DNA of 64,000 bases. It comes from Armatimonadota bacterium (lineage in GTDB: Bacteria; Armatimonadota; Hebobacteria; CAIYQO01). Shown here piece after piece: positions 34,476 to 42,933 of this stretch; the first letter of the stretch is position 1; every line of letters starts with the position of its first letter. The position numbers and the translations under genes were made by a program. The stretch lies in the NCBI GenBank assembly GCA_029553475.1, contig JAKPKV010000131.1, forward strand, positions 55,224 to 119,223. Reading direction: 5' to 3'. The notes under the pieces are model-generated. The model searched no databases and was not told the DNA's origin. It worked only from the letters and a program-made list of their open reading frames with translations.

Positions 34476-36113
34476 CTACTCGGTCCCGCCGCGCGCGCGC
34501 AGCCAGACAGCCGCGTCTTTTTCGCCGTAGGTGACGGCGATCTTCAGCGGCGTCAGGCCGTCATCCGTTTTCCCGTTGATCTCCGCGCCCGCCTTCACCA
34601 GCGCCGCCAGCGTGTCTGCGTCGGCGCCGCGCAGCGCGGCCAGGTGCAGCGCGGTGTAGCCGTCGCTCGCCTTCGCTTTCACATCCGCGCCGTGCGCGAG
34701 CAGCGTGCGCACGCGGCGATAGATGCCGTCCTCTTCGTCCGCGCGGAAGAGCACGCCCAGGTGCAGCGGGGAGAGGGCGCGCAGCTTGAGCGGTTTCTCG
34801 ACGTTGCCATGTGAGATATCCAGCTTGAAATCATCCGGCTGCTCGGTGATGGCCGCGCCCGCGGCCGCCAGCGTCTCGATGATCTTCGGACCGTTTTCGG
34901 AGTCCGTCATGGCGGCGCAGTGCAGCGCGTTCAGGCCGTCGTAGTTCACCTGCTTCACGTCGGCGCCGAATTTCAGCACCGCTTCCACGATCTCTAGGTT
35001 GCCGTTCATGGCGGCATACAGGATGGGCGAGATGTGCTTGAGGCGGTAACTTAGCGAGATGTCTCTACCGCTGCGCGAGATGCTGACGCCATATGCCTTC
35101 GATACCAGATTCACCTTCGCGCCCTTCTCCAGCAGGCGGGTGACGATCTCGACCTGCCTCCCTTTCATCGCCCCCAGCAGCGGGGTTTCGCCGAAGGGGC
35201 CCTCGAGATCGGTCTTCGCGCCCTTCGCCAGCAGCAGGTCCACGATCTCCAGATTGCCGGCTCCCGCGGCTGCCCTCAGCGGCACGTTGTTGAAGCCGGG
35301 ATCCTCCGGGTTCACCGGCACGCCCGTGTCCAGCAGGCGGCGCACGATATCCACCGCGCCCGCGGCGGCGGCCAGCGCCAGCGCCTCGGTGTCCCCGGGG
35401 GCGCCCTTGTCGAGGAAGGTGCGAGCCATCGTCTGGCTGCCGTTGCGCAGCGCCGCCAGCAGCGGCGTCTCCCCGTATTTCGAGCGCGCCTTCACCGAGG
35501 CGCCCTTTGATAGCAGGAAATTCACCATCTCCGCATTGCCGAGCGCGGCGGCGTACATGAGCGGGGTGCGCTGCTCGCTGTCTGTGCTCTCGATGGAGAG
35601 GCCGCGCGCGAGATGCAGCATCACCATGGAGGTCAGCCCGTTGTGGACATCCAGGTGCAGCGGGGTGGTGTCGTCATCCTGCGCAATCGGCAGCTTCAGC
35701 TTTTTGCCGGTCTTCAGATTCGTCAGCACCGCCACCTCCCGGATCAGCACCGTCACTTCCATCCAGAAGCGGTCGTCGCGCTCGCGGGTGGCTTTCAGGC
35801 CGAAGGCGAGCGCCAGAGCCTGCGCGGGCGCGTAGAGCACGCCTTTGGCCTCGCTGGGCGCCACCGCCAGCTTCTGCGCTTTGCCGGCGATGGTGATGGC
35901 GGGGTTGCCCACCTTCAGCGTGGAGACTTGCTTGTTGAGGGTGAGGGTGGTCACCTTCGTCTGCGCGTTGGTGGTCATCGTCGCGCCGACCCAGTCGGCC
36001 ACGTAGCGCACGGGCACCATCACCGTGCCTTTGATCTCGAAAATGCGCTCGGCACGCACGGCGGCGGCGCCGAGCAGCAGGCAGAGGAGGAGGAGGAGAG
36101 AGCAGTGACGCAT
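34476..36113 (-). CDS. Secreted copper-amine-oxidase-N-domain / ankyrin-repeat protein
   Basis: 545 aa from the ATG at 36113; the open frame extends much further without support. The signal peptide is CSLLLLLCLLLGAAAVRA. Residues about 25-125 match the copper amine oxidase N-terminal-like domain: GTVMVPVRYVADWVGATMTT, ITIAGKAQKLAVAP, GVLYAPAQALALAFGLKA. About ten ankyrin repeats follow (RTPLMYAAALGNAEMVNFLL, GETPLLAALRNGSQTMARTF, GYTALHLAALRGADADTLAA and others). An exported ankyrin protein fused to this substrate- or wall-associated domain is unusual; function unknown. It is antisense to nothing credible and diverges from the SGNH gene at 36306. Confidence 0.78.
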   Translation of the reverse strand: MRHCSLLLLLCLLLGAAAVRAERIFEIKGTVMVPVRYVADWVGATMTTNAQTKVTTLTLNKQVSTLKVGNPAITIAGKAQKLAVAPSEAKGVLYAPAQALALAFGLKATRERDDRFWMEVTVLIREVAVLTNLKTGKKLKLPIAQDDDTTPLHLDVHNGLTSMVMLHLARGLSIESTDSEQRTPLMYAAALGNAEMVNFLLSKGASVKARSKYGETPLLAALRNGSQTMARTFLDKGAPGDTEALALAAAAGAVDIVRRLLDTGVPVNPEDPGFNNVPLRAAAGAGNLEIVDLLLAKGAKTDLEGPFGETPLLGAMKGRQVEIVTRLLEKGAKVNLVSKAYGVSISRSGRDISLSYRLKHISPILYAAMNGNLEIVEAVLKFGADVKQVNYDGLNALHCAAMTDSENGPKIIETLAAAGAAITEQPDDFKLDISHGNVEKPLKLRALSPLHLGVLFRADEEDGIYRRVRTLLAHGADVKAKASDGYTALHLAALRGADADTLAALVKAGAEINGKTDDGLTPLKIAVTYGEKDAAVWLRARGGTE

Positions 36114-36305
36114 CGGTTCAATACCTTTCGCGAGTGGTTGCCCTTTCCAGGGGCGTAGCGCCCCCCGGCTATCGCGAATTATTCTGCATGGCGACGCGGC
36201 TTCCTGCCGGAAATGCGGATCGCCGAGCAGGTGGTCAGGAAAAGGAGTTGCCCCGCCCGGCGCGGAAAAAGCTTCAAGCAGACTCTCGACTCCAGGATAC
36301 GAACC

Positions 36306-36974
36306 ATGCACCTTGCACCACACAGCAAACTCGTGATGATCGGCGATTCCGTCACCGACTGCGGGCGCGCGCGCCCCGTCGGCGAAGGGCTTTTCGGCGC
36401 CATCGGCACCGGCTACGTCTCCTACGTGGACGCGCTGCTCGCCAGCGCCTACCCTGAGCGCGCCATCCGCGTGGTGAATATGGGCACCAGCGGCCATACC
36501 GTGCTCGATCTGCAGGCCCGCTGGCAGACGGACGTGATGGACCTGCGGCCGGACTGGCTCGCCATCATGATCGGCATCAACGACGTCTGGCGGCAATTCG
36601 ACCTGCCCCGCCAGCCGGAGTGCCACGTGCCGCTGGATACCTACGCCGAGACGCTGGAGGCGCTGGTGGTCCGCACGCAACCAGTGGTGGCCGGCCTGGT
36701 GCTGATGACCCCCTTCTTCATCGAGCCGAATCCCGCCGACGCCATGCGGGCGCGCATGGACGCCTACGGCGCCGCGGTGCACGCCATCGCCGCGCAGTGC
36801 GGCCTGCCCTGCGTGGATACCCAGGCCGCCTTCGACGCCGTGCTCAACCACATCCCCTCCGCGGCCATCGCCTGGGACCGCGTCCACCCCAACCACCTCG
36901 GCCACATGGTGCTGGCGCGGGCATTTTTGCAGGCGGTGGATTTCGCGTGGGCGGCGCAGCCGGCCGCGGCGTGA
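36306..36974 (+). CDS. SGNH/GDSL hydrolase (cytoplasmic)
   Basis: 222 aa from the ATG at 36306. Block I is KLVMIGDSVTDCGRARP (Ser nucleophile), Gly block VVNMGTSGHTVLDLQAR, Asn block LAIMIGINDVWRQF, and Asp/His block IAWDRVHPNHLGHMVLARA. All four SGNH residues are present. No signal peptide is seen, unlike the homologue at 19591. This form (GDSVTDCGR … WDRVHPN) is typical of small bacterial acetylxylan- or rhamnogalacturonan-acetylesterase-like enzymes. It diverges from the ankyrin gene. Confidence 0.82.
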   Translation: MHLAPHSKLVMIGDSVTDCGRARPVGEGLFGAIGTGYVSYVDALLASAYPERAIRVVNMGTSGHTVLDLQARWQTDVMDLRPDWLAIMIGINDVWRQFDLPRQPECHVPLDTYAETLEALVVRTQPVVAGLVLMTPFFIEPNPADAMRARMDAYGAAVHAIAAQCGLPCVDTQAAFDAVLNHIPSAAIAWDRVHPNHLGHMVLARAFLQAVDFAWAAQPAAA

Positions 36975-37064
36975 CGCGGCGGCGGTTGCGCGCGAATGCC
37001 GACAGGCGGCGGATTTCCTCGCGGGCCGGGCGCATAGGCCGCGCGAGCGGGCGGAATCACGGCA

Positions 37065-37958
37065 ATGGCGGGCGCGACGCGGCGTCCGGGAAAGGGAGCG
37101 GCGCGGGTGAAGCAGACCGACGCAACCCGCAAATATCGGATCGTGCTCATCGTCGGCGCGCTGTCGCTCATCGGCTTCGTCCTCGAAGTCGGGCCGCTGG
37201 GCGGCGTCTTCTCGCTGGCGAACAGCGGCCCGCCGGTCGCGAGCGCATTGACGCTGGAGCTGGCGGCGCTCGGCTTCCTCGCCTACCTGGCGCTGGCGGC
37301 GTCCGCCGCCGTGGGCCTGCACCTGGGCGAGGAGGAGCCGAAACCCAAGGAGAAGGATGACGCGGAGCGGCGGCCGCCGGAGCCGGTCATCGGCACGGTG
37401 GAGATGCCGCACAAGCCGGAAGGCGCGGCGGAAGGCGTGCGCGTGCGGCCCGACCTGCACCAGCTGCGCATGTTCTTCACCGCGCTGGCCGGCTACAGCC
37501 TGCTCAAAGGCATCAGCCTCTCGCTCATGCTCGGCGCCGCGGCGCCCTACGGCATCGGGCTGGCGGCGCTGCTGCGCGCCTTCTCGTTCGGCCTCACCGT
37601 CATCGCCATCGGCTGGTTCCTCCTCTGGCAGTTCCTGCGCTGGTACGCGCAGGAGCAGCGCTGGGTGCGCCTGCAGGACGAGCTGGTCGGCGGCGATGTT
37701 TTTCGCGCCGTCGCCGCGGTGCTGCTCCTCAAACCCGCCATCTTCCTCTACGGCCTCCTCGCTGGCGCCGTGCCGGTGAGCGGCCTGCTGCTGCTGCTGA
37801 CCGCCCTCCTCTACCTGGCGCCGGTCGCCGCCGCCTGGCTGTTGTGGACGGCATCACCGGCTACGTACCGCGTCACGCTCCGCGGCCTCGCCATCATCGG
37901 CGCCGCCGCCGCCGCGCTCACGCTCGTGCTGGCGGCCGCGGAACGGGCGGTGGCGTGA
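37065..37958 (+). CDS. Hypothetical multi-pass membrane protein
   Basis: 297 aa with about seven hydrophobic segments: IVLIVGALSLIGFVLEVG, LELAALGFLAYLALAASAA, a long charged loop at about 105-145 (EEEPKPKEKDD), then ALLRAFSFGLTVIAIGWFLL, VAAVLLLKPAIFLYGLLAGA, LLLLLTALLYLAPVAAAWLL and LAIIGAAAAALTLVLAAA. I recognise no family. The start may instead be a GTG at 37107, which has AAGGGAGCGG before it. Its C-terminus is 7 bp from the convergent NodB gene. Confidence 0.6.
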   Translation: MAGATRRPGKGAARVKQTDATRKYRIVLIVGALSLIGFVLEVGPLGGVFSLANSGPPVASALTLELAALGFLAYLALAASAAVGLHLGEEEPKPKEKDDAERRPPEPVIGTVEMPHKPEGAAEGVRVRPDLHQLRMFFTALAGYSLLKGISLSLMLGAAAPYGIGLAALLRAFSFGLTVIAIGWFLLWQFLRWYAQEQRWVRLQDELVGGDVFRAVAAVLLLKPAIFLYGLLAGAVPVSGLLLLLTALLYLAPVAAAWLLWTASPATYRVTLRGLAIIGAAAAALTLVLAAAERAVA

Positions 37959-37965
37959 CGGCCGT

Positions 37966-38811
37966 TCACCAGCCGCGATCCGCGCCCCCGCCGGCGCGCT
38001 CCAGCATCTCGTCAACGGTCACGCAACGGTAGCCGCGCTCCGCGAGCGTGTGGAGGATGCGCGGCAGCGCGGTGAGGGTTTGCTCGCAGCCGTCGTGGAG
38101 GAGGACGATGCTGCCGTTCGTCGTCTGGTCGAGCACGCGGTCCGCAATGACATCGGCGCCCGGGCGGGTATAGTCGCCGGGATTGACCGTCCATTGCACC
38201 AGCGTCAGCCCGGCGGCGTTCACGACATCGAGGATGCGGTCATCGTAGCGGCCTCCGGGCGGGCGGAAGAGACGGGTGACGACGCCGCAGCGCCGCAGTG
38301 CCGCGTCACAGCCGGCGATTTCCTCCCGCACCTGCTCGGTCTCCAGCGGCAGCAGGCGGGCATGGCGCGCGGTGTGGTTGCCGATGGCGTGACCATCCGC
38401 CACCATCGCGCGCACCAGCTCGGGGCGCTGGCGCACGCTGTCGCCGATGAGGAAGAACGTCGCCCGCGCGCGATACATCCGCAGCAGCGCCAGCAGCAGC
38501 CGGGTCGTGGCGGGGTTGGGGCCGTCGTCGAAGGTCAGCGCGACTTCCGGACGCGACACGTCGCCGCGGACGAGTTTTCGCATGATCGGCGGGGCGGCGA
38601 CATCGGCGGGCGGAGAAAAGGCGGAGGTCGGGACGGACGCGGGGGCGGCGGGCGCGGAGCGCGGCTGCCCGGCGGCCACCGCCAGCCCCAGCGAGGCCAG
38701 CAGCAGCGCCAGCATCAGCAGGCGCGGGCGCGCGGCGGGATACCGCGCCGGTTCAGCGACCAGCAGGAACGCGCCGCGCGAGCGGCGCCGGTACGGTGAT
38801 GTGTGCGGCAT
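37966..38811 (-). CDS. Polysaccharide deacetylase (NodB family)
   Basis: 281 aa from the ATG at 38811 (GGGAG upstream; an ATG at 38823 is also in frame). A membrane segment near residues 30-50 (LLMLALLLASLGLAVAAG) anchors or exports it. The NodB domain is complete: VALTFDDGPNPATTRLLLAL (motif 1, Asp-Asp), GHAIGNHTARHARLLPLE (motif 2, His-x3-His), RLFRPPGGRYDDRIL (motif 3), NPGDYTRPGADVI and SIVLLHDGCEQT (motif 5). It removes acetyl groups from peptidoglycan, chitin or xylan-type polymers. Confidence 0.88.
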   Translation of the reverse strand: MPHTSPYRRRSRGAFLLVAEPARYPAARPRLLMLALLLASLGLAVAAGQPRSAPAAPASVPTSAFSPPADVAAPPIMRKLVRGDVSRPEVALTFDDGPNPATTRLLLALLRMYRARATFFLIGDSVRQRPELVRAMVADGHAIGNHTARHARLLPLETEQVREEIAGCDAALRRCGVVTRLFRPPGGRYDDRILDVVNAAGLTLVQWTVNPGDYTRPGADVIADRVLDQTTNGSIVLLHDGCEQTLTALPRILHTLAERGYRCVTVDEMLERAGGGADRGW

Positions 38812-38949
38812 GACTGCTCCCATGTCAGCGACGACGAAAGTGCGAATACGTGGAAGCGCGAGCTACCGGTTACTGCCTATTTTCTTTAGTATAGGCGATA
38901 ATCACCGATCCGTGAAGTCGTACGGGGAAAAAAGGGCTCGGATACCGTG

Positions 38950-38994
38950 ACAGCGCCGCCCGCCGCCCGCGGTTCGGGCGGCGGGCGGCGCTGT
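38950..38994 (-). terminator. Strong hairpin terminator after the Gfo/Idh gene
   Basis: A perfect 20-bp stem (38950-38969 with 38975-38994, arms ACAGCGCCGCCC… and complement) and a 5-nt loop. It starts 6 bp past the stop of the minus-strand dehydrogenase gene. A run of Ts occurs about 20 bp further on, so it may be a non-canonical or bidirectional terminator. Confidence 0.6.
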
Positions 38995-38999
38995 CGCCG

Positions 39000-40148
39000 T
39001 TATATCACGTGCTGCGGGTCGGTGACGCGCTGCACGCGCACCTCGCCTTTCTGGAAAGTTGACGCTTTCCGCTTTTTCTCCAGGAAGGCGTCATACGCGC
39101 GGCGGCTGATGGGCAGCGTCACCGGCTTGCCCTGCGACGCGGAGAGCCACAGCGCGTTGGCGAGCTCCAGCGAGGCCAACCCTTCTTCACCGGGGGTGAG
39201 CAGCGGCTCGCCGTGCAGGATGTGGCGGGCGAAGTTGCGGGTGATGACCCCGTGGCCGCACGCGGCCTCGTTGATCTCCACCGGCACCTCGGTGCACTGC
39301 GGGCCGCCCCACATGCCGGTGGCGGTGCGGGTATATTCGGTGACGGACGGCTCGAAGCGGTAGAGCGTCAACGCGCCATTGCGGTAGAGCAGTTTGCCCT
39401 GGTCGCCGAAGATCTCGATCATCTGGCCGGGGCCGGCCTCGTTCGTCGAGCAATACAGATAGCCGTGGCCGCCGTCCGGGTAGGTCAGCATCCCTTCCGC
39501 CAGGTCTTCCACCTCGATGCGGTGCAGCTTGATCTCCATGCGGCCGTAGACTTCGCACGGCATGCCGCCGAGGAGGATGAAGAGGTCGAGGATGTGCGGG
39601 GACTGATTCATGCTCACCCCGCCGCCTTCGCCGCTCCAGGTGGCGCGCCAGGTGCCGCTGTCATAGTAGGCCTGGCTGCGGTATTCGGGGGAGATCATCG
39701 TGCGGCGGAAGAGGCGGCCGAGCTGCCCGCCGCGCACGATCTCGATGGCCTTCGCCAGCGCCGGCTCAGTGCGCCGCTGGAACATCACCGCGAAGGCGAC
39801 GCCCGTCGCGTTCGCGGCGGCAATCATCGTATCGGCGGCGCTCACCTTCTCCGCCAGCGGCTTCTCGGAGAGTACATGCAGGCCGGCCTTCATGCAGTCC
39901 ACCGCGATGGCCGGGCGCACCGGGTGCGGGGTGGCGATGATCACCGCGTCGCACAGGCCGGACTTGATCAGCTCTGTGTGCTTCGCGAAGGCCGGCACGC
40001 CGAATTTCTCGCTGACGCACTTCGCGGTGGCCGGGTCAATGTCGCAGATCGCGGTGAGCTGCGCCTCGGGGATGCTGGCGGTCATGTTGCAGTGGCCTTG
40101 CCCCATACCGCCAGTGCCGATAATGCCGAAACGAACGACGGATGCCAT
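39000..40148 (-). CDS. Gfo/Idh/MocA family dehydrogenase
   Basis: 382 aa. NAD(P)-dependent sugar or cyclitol oxidoreductase. The N-terminal Rossmann fold is RFGIIGTGGMGQGHCNMTAS, the signature region AGLHVLSEKPLAEKVSAADT (Lys of E-K-P), and the C-terminal domain has GGVSMNQSPHILDLFILLGG with a catalytic His. GAGGTA precedes the ATG. The substrate is not readable. The IS481-type element lies 100 bp upstream of the start and could affect its expression. Confidence 0.88.
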   Translation of the reverse strand: MASVVRFGIIGTGGMGQGHCNMTASIPEAQLTAICDIDPATAKCVSEKFGVPAFAKHTELIKSGLCDAVIIATPHPVRPAIAVDCMKAGLHVLSEKPLAEKVSAADTMIAAANATGVAFAVMFQRRTEPALAKAIEIVRGGQLGRLFRRTMISPEYRSQAYYDSGTWRATWSGEGGGVSMNQSPHILDLFILLGGMPCEVYGRMEIKLHRIEVEDLAEGMLTYPDGGHGYLYCSTNEAGPGQMIEIFGDQGKLLYRNGALTLYRFEPSVTEYTRTATGMWGGPQCTEVPVEINEAACGHGVITRNFARHILHGEPLLTPGEEGLASLELANALWLSASQGKPVTLPISRRAYDAFLEKKRKASTFQKGEVRVQRVTDPQHVI

Positions 40149-40247
40149 GCTGTCTACCTCACGTGGAACAGGAGTGAATGGTTCGCCCCCATGATACCGG
40201 GCGCCGGGAGATCTGACAAGGTGAAGGAGGGCGGCGCATCGCCCGGC

Positions 40248-41477
40248 TGTTCCGTAACCTTCAAGACTGAACAGATTTGTACCTCCAAAGCTGAACAGGT
40301 AAGCTGTCAGTGAAGGGGGACCAGATCAGTGAGTCGGATGACCCGAGAGACCGCGGTGGTGGACCGCCTGCGGATCATTGAGACGGCCAAGCAGGCGGGC
40401 GTGTCGCAGGCTGCCCGGCAGCATCAGTGTAGTCGGACGACGGTGTATGCCTTGCTCGCTCGGTATGCGTCCGGGGGGCTGGAGAGCTTGTTCAACCGTC
40501 CTCGTGGTCCGCTGGAGCCGGTGGTGCCGGACCTCGTCGAGGCGATTGTGGCGGTGAAGGTGGAGGGCCTCCATCGCAGCACGACGAAGGTGCAGCAGTT
40601 GGTCGACGAGCGCTACGGCTGGCGGGTGAGCCGGCAGACGGTGTGGCGGGTGTTGAGTGCCCGCGGCTTGGCGCGGCTGACGGACCCGGAGCCGTTGCAG
40701 CGCTTTGCGCGGCCGCAACCCAACCAGCTCTGGCAACTCGACCTCAAGGAGGACGTGCGCACGGCGGCGGGGAAGGTGCAGCTGGTGACCCTGGTCGATG
40801 ATGCCACGCGGTTTTGCGTGGGCGGGCGCTGGGTGCGCTCGCAAGCGGAGCCGGCGGTGCTGGGCGCGCTGGTGCCGGTGTTCCGGCAGTGGGGCCTGCC
40901 GGACGCGGTGTTGAGTGATCGGGCGGCGATCTTCTACGGCCCGGCCACGCGCCAGGCTGGCTTGACGACCTATCAGTTGGCGCTGGAGGCGCGGGGCGTG
41001 CGGGCGTGTTTCGCCAAAGCGTACAAGCCCCGCACGAAGGGGAAGGTGGAGAAGTTCATTCCGTTTGTGGAGCGGGACTTCATGCGGGAAGTGGCGGACC
41101 AGGTCACGGACCTGGCGGATCTCAATCAGCGCTGGGCGTCATGGGTGCGCTGGTACAACGAGCAGCGACCGCACAGCAGTCTCGGCGACCTGCCGCCGGC
41201 GCGGCGCTACCAGGCGAGTCGGCGGGCAGCGCCTGCCGAGGTGGAGCGGCTGTGCCGAGTCGAGGTGCAGCGGAACGTGGCGCGGGATGCGACGAGCAGC
41301 CTCGGGGGCCAGCGCTATCCGGTCCCCGCAGAGTTCATGGGGCGCCACGTCTGGGGCGGCCTGCTGGGGAACCAGCTGACGGTGGAGCATGCCGGGCAGA
41401 CAGTGGCCACGTTCCAGCGATGAAGACTGTCCAGCTTTGGAGTTACGAAAACGTTCAGTCTTGGCTGTTACGTAACA
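40248..41477 (+). mobile_element. IS481-type insertion sequence
   Basis: About 1.23 kb. The left end TGTTCCGTAACCTTCAAGAC and the right end (reverse complement TGTTACGTAACAGCCAAGAC) match over some 50 bp with scattered changes, including ACTGAAC and CTCCAAAGCTG blocks. The transposase lies between them with no passenger gene. No clear target duplication is seen. The right end sits inside a perfect 28-bp palindrome (41458-41485). Confidence 0.8.
40329..41423 (+). CDS. IS481-family DDE transposase
   Basis: 364 aa. Two helix-turn-helix regions (IIETAKQAGVSQAARQHQCS and STTKVQQLVDERYGWRVSRQ) precede an rve integrase core. The catalytic residues are Asp138 in LWQLDLKED, Asp197 in AVLSDRAAIFYGP and Glu241 in TKGKVEKF, giving an intact DDE triad. 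RWYNEQRPHSSLGDLPPARR closes the domain. The start is GTG 40329 or ATG 40338, with GGGGGA upstream. No frameshift or stop is visible, so it may be active. Confidence 0.9.
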   Translation: MSRMTRETAVVDRLRIIETAKQAGVSQAARQHQCSRTTVYALLARYASGGLESLFNRPRGPLEPVVPDLVEAIVAVKVEGLHRSTTKVQQLVDERYGWRVSRQTVWRVLSARGLARLTDPEPLQRFARPQPNQLWQLDLKEDVRTAAGKVQLVTLVDDATRFCVGGRWVRSQAEPAVLGALVPVFRQWGLPDAVLSDRAAIFYGPATRQAGLTTYQLALEARGVRACFAKAYKPRTKGKVEKFIPFVERDFMREVADQVTDLADLNQRWASWVRWYNEQRPHSSLGDLPPARRYQASRRAAPAEVERLCRVEVQRNVARDATSSLGGQRYPVPAEFMGRHVWGGLLGNQLTVEHAGQTVATFQR

Positions 41478-41485
41478 GCCAAGAC
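41458..41485. repeat. 28-bp palindrome at the right IS end
   Basis: GTCTTGGCTGTTAC and its exact complement abut. The outer half lies beyond the inferred IS boundary and looks like the start of a second, inverted IS end. Confidence 0.6.
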
Positions 41486-41721
41486 GACACCAGGATATTT
41501 TGGCCGCGCCGCGAAGCGCTGAACAACGGCCGGATCACGATGGGCTGGCAGCCAGTCGGCGGCGTGATGGCCGATCCGCCCGATTACGATGCCATCGTCC
41601 GCCCTCCACGCGGCGATCCGGTACGCCGGGTAACGGGCCCGCGTCATGAAAGACCATCGCCAGCTGCTGGTCCGGCTGGACGGCGATGTCCGCGGGAAGG
41701 CACCATCAAATGCTATCAGTA
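41486..41721 (-). pseudogene. GC-rich remnant between IS481 element and AT-rich gene
   Basis: No intact gene. On the minus strand a short frame reads PADIAVQPDQQLAMVFHDAG, then another frame takes over (ARYPAYRIAAWRADDGIVIG). It may be the downstream part of the secreted protein whose N-terminus lies at 42487-42679, now separated by the AT-rich gene and cut by the IS. This is inference. Confidence 0.3.
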
Positions 41722-42453
41722 TCAATTCGATTTTCTGTACATTTTATTCAGGTATTCAGTTTTTGTTTTCAAAAACAACGGATCTGTCCGCGGGGAATAT
41801 GCGGCAATATAGCACAGCATTTTCGCAATCTTTTCCGCGTACTGCATATCCGCTTTCTCTCCATCTGTAATCATCCGCTTAATTAACACGTCAATGGCGC
41901 GCTCTTTCCCTTCAATCGCCAACAAAACATAAGCAGCGACCCTACTCTCCTCATCGTTATTTGCGCTCACTATCTTATCAACGACTTGCGGTATACAATG
42001 CGCACCTATTTTTATCAAAGAGCCTGCTGACACATAGTAATCTTCCAACGTCGTTCTTTCGGTTTTCACAATCGGCTCGCATTTATAGCATATGTCGCGC
42101 ATAAGCAAGCCCGATAATTGCTCCAGCCTATACTCTCCCGATAATACAACGGCACAATAGTATGGGCTGAACAAATCTTTATTTCCAGCCTCGTTATTAA
42201 GTATTTCCCCCAGCTTTTTTTTCAGTTTTCCTCTAAAAGCACGGATGTCAAGATATGCCTGCCGCCTTGGCGCTATTTTGTCGCTATCCAGATCCTCAAT
42301 ACTTAAAGTGGTTTCCGCTACTCTGTCGCCGGCCACCGTGCTTGTTCCCATATTTTGCGCAGCAATATTTTGCCCAAAACACCACTCGCAGCACAGGAAC
42401 ATCAGCACATTTATTATTACCACTCTGGCCAGTGCACATCTTTGACTTCCCAT
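41722..42453 (-). CDS. AT-rich secreted hypothetical protein
   Basis: 243 aa from the ATG at 42453 (AAAGGA upstream). The signal peptide is ARVVIINVLMFLCCEWCFGQ. The mature part is helical, with KLKKKLGEILNNEAGNKDLF, SAGSLIKIGAHCIPQVVDKI and SRVAAYVLLAIEGKERAIDV, reminiscent of HEAT/armadillo-type repeats. I recognise no family. Its codons are strikingly rich in A/T (AAT, AAA, ATA, TTA) compared with every neighbour, which suggests recent transfer. It sits inside a broken GC-rich gene and next to the IS481 element. Confidence 0.7.
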   Translation of the reverse strand: MGSQRCALARVVIINVLMFLCCEWCFGQNIAAQNMGTSTVAGDRVAETTLSIEDLDSDKIAPRRQAYLDIRAFRGKLKKKLGEILNNEAGNKDLFSPYYCAVVLSGEYRLEQLSGLLMRDICYKCEPIVKTERTTLEDYYVSAGSLIKIGAHCIPQVVDKIVSANNDEESRVAAYVLLAIEGKERAIDVLIKRMITDGEKADMQYAEKIAKMLCYIAAYSPRTDPLFLKTKTEYLNKMYRKSN

Positions 42454-42486
42454 TCGCCGCCATCCTTTCTGATAATGCACTCCCAT

Positions 42487-42679
42487 GAAAATAACGCCGC
42501 TCGACGATGGCGCCGCGCGGGGTGATCCGGTCCACGACTTCCAGGTTGAAGCCATCCTGGGGGGTGATGGCGATGAGCGGCGCGTCATCTTGCGCCCCTG
42601 CGCAGGCGATCATGCCCAGGAGCAGGATGGCGTATCCGAGAGACCGTCCCCATCGCCGGTGCTGCATGCCGTGCCCCAT
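42487..42679 (-). pseudogene. N-terminal fragment of a secreted protein
   Basis: GC-rich frame with a signal peptide (WGRSLGYAILLLGMIACAGA, then QDDAPLIAITPQDGFNLEVV). It continues DRITPRGAIVERRYFHGS before running into the AT-rich insert and stopping at 42296. The sudden change in composition at about 42487 marks the junction. The mature domain is missing. Confidence 0.5.
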
Positions 42680-42933
42680 TCTGATGGTGAAGGCAGGAAA
42701 TCAATACTTATATATATTTTACCATACCCATCCGCAATCTGTCCGGGGCTGCGCCATTGACTTTTCCGCGCGTTCTTGCCGATACCCTCGCCGGAGTAGC
42801 GCTGACCGGCCCGGCCCGGCATCCCGCGGACGCGCCAGCCAAAACGGGGACACATGAGGCCATACGGAGGCGCCCGCCGAGACGCCGGCACACCGTAGGC
42901 GTCGCGCGGGGCGGCGTGGTATAATCCCCCGTC

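Noticed and set aside
41006..41812. Plus-strand frame overlapping the IS481 transposase and running past the IS end
   Set aside because: Shifted frame inside the transposase; the part beyond 41477 has no supporting motif.
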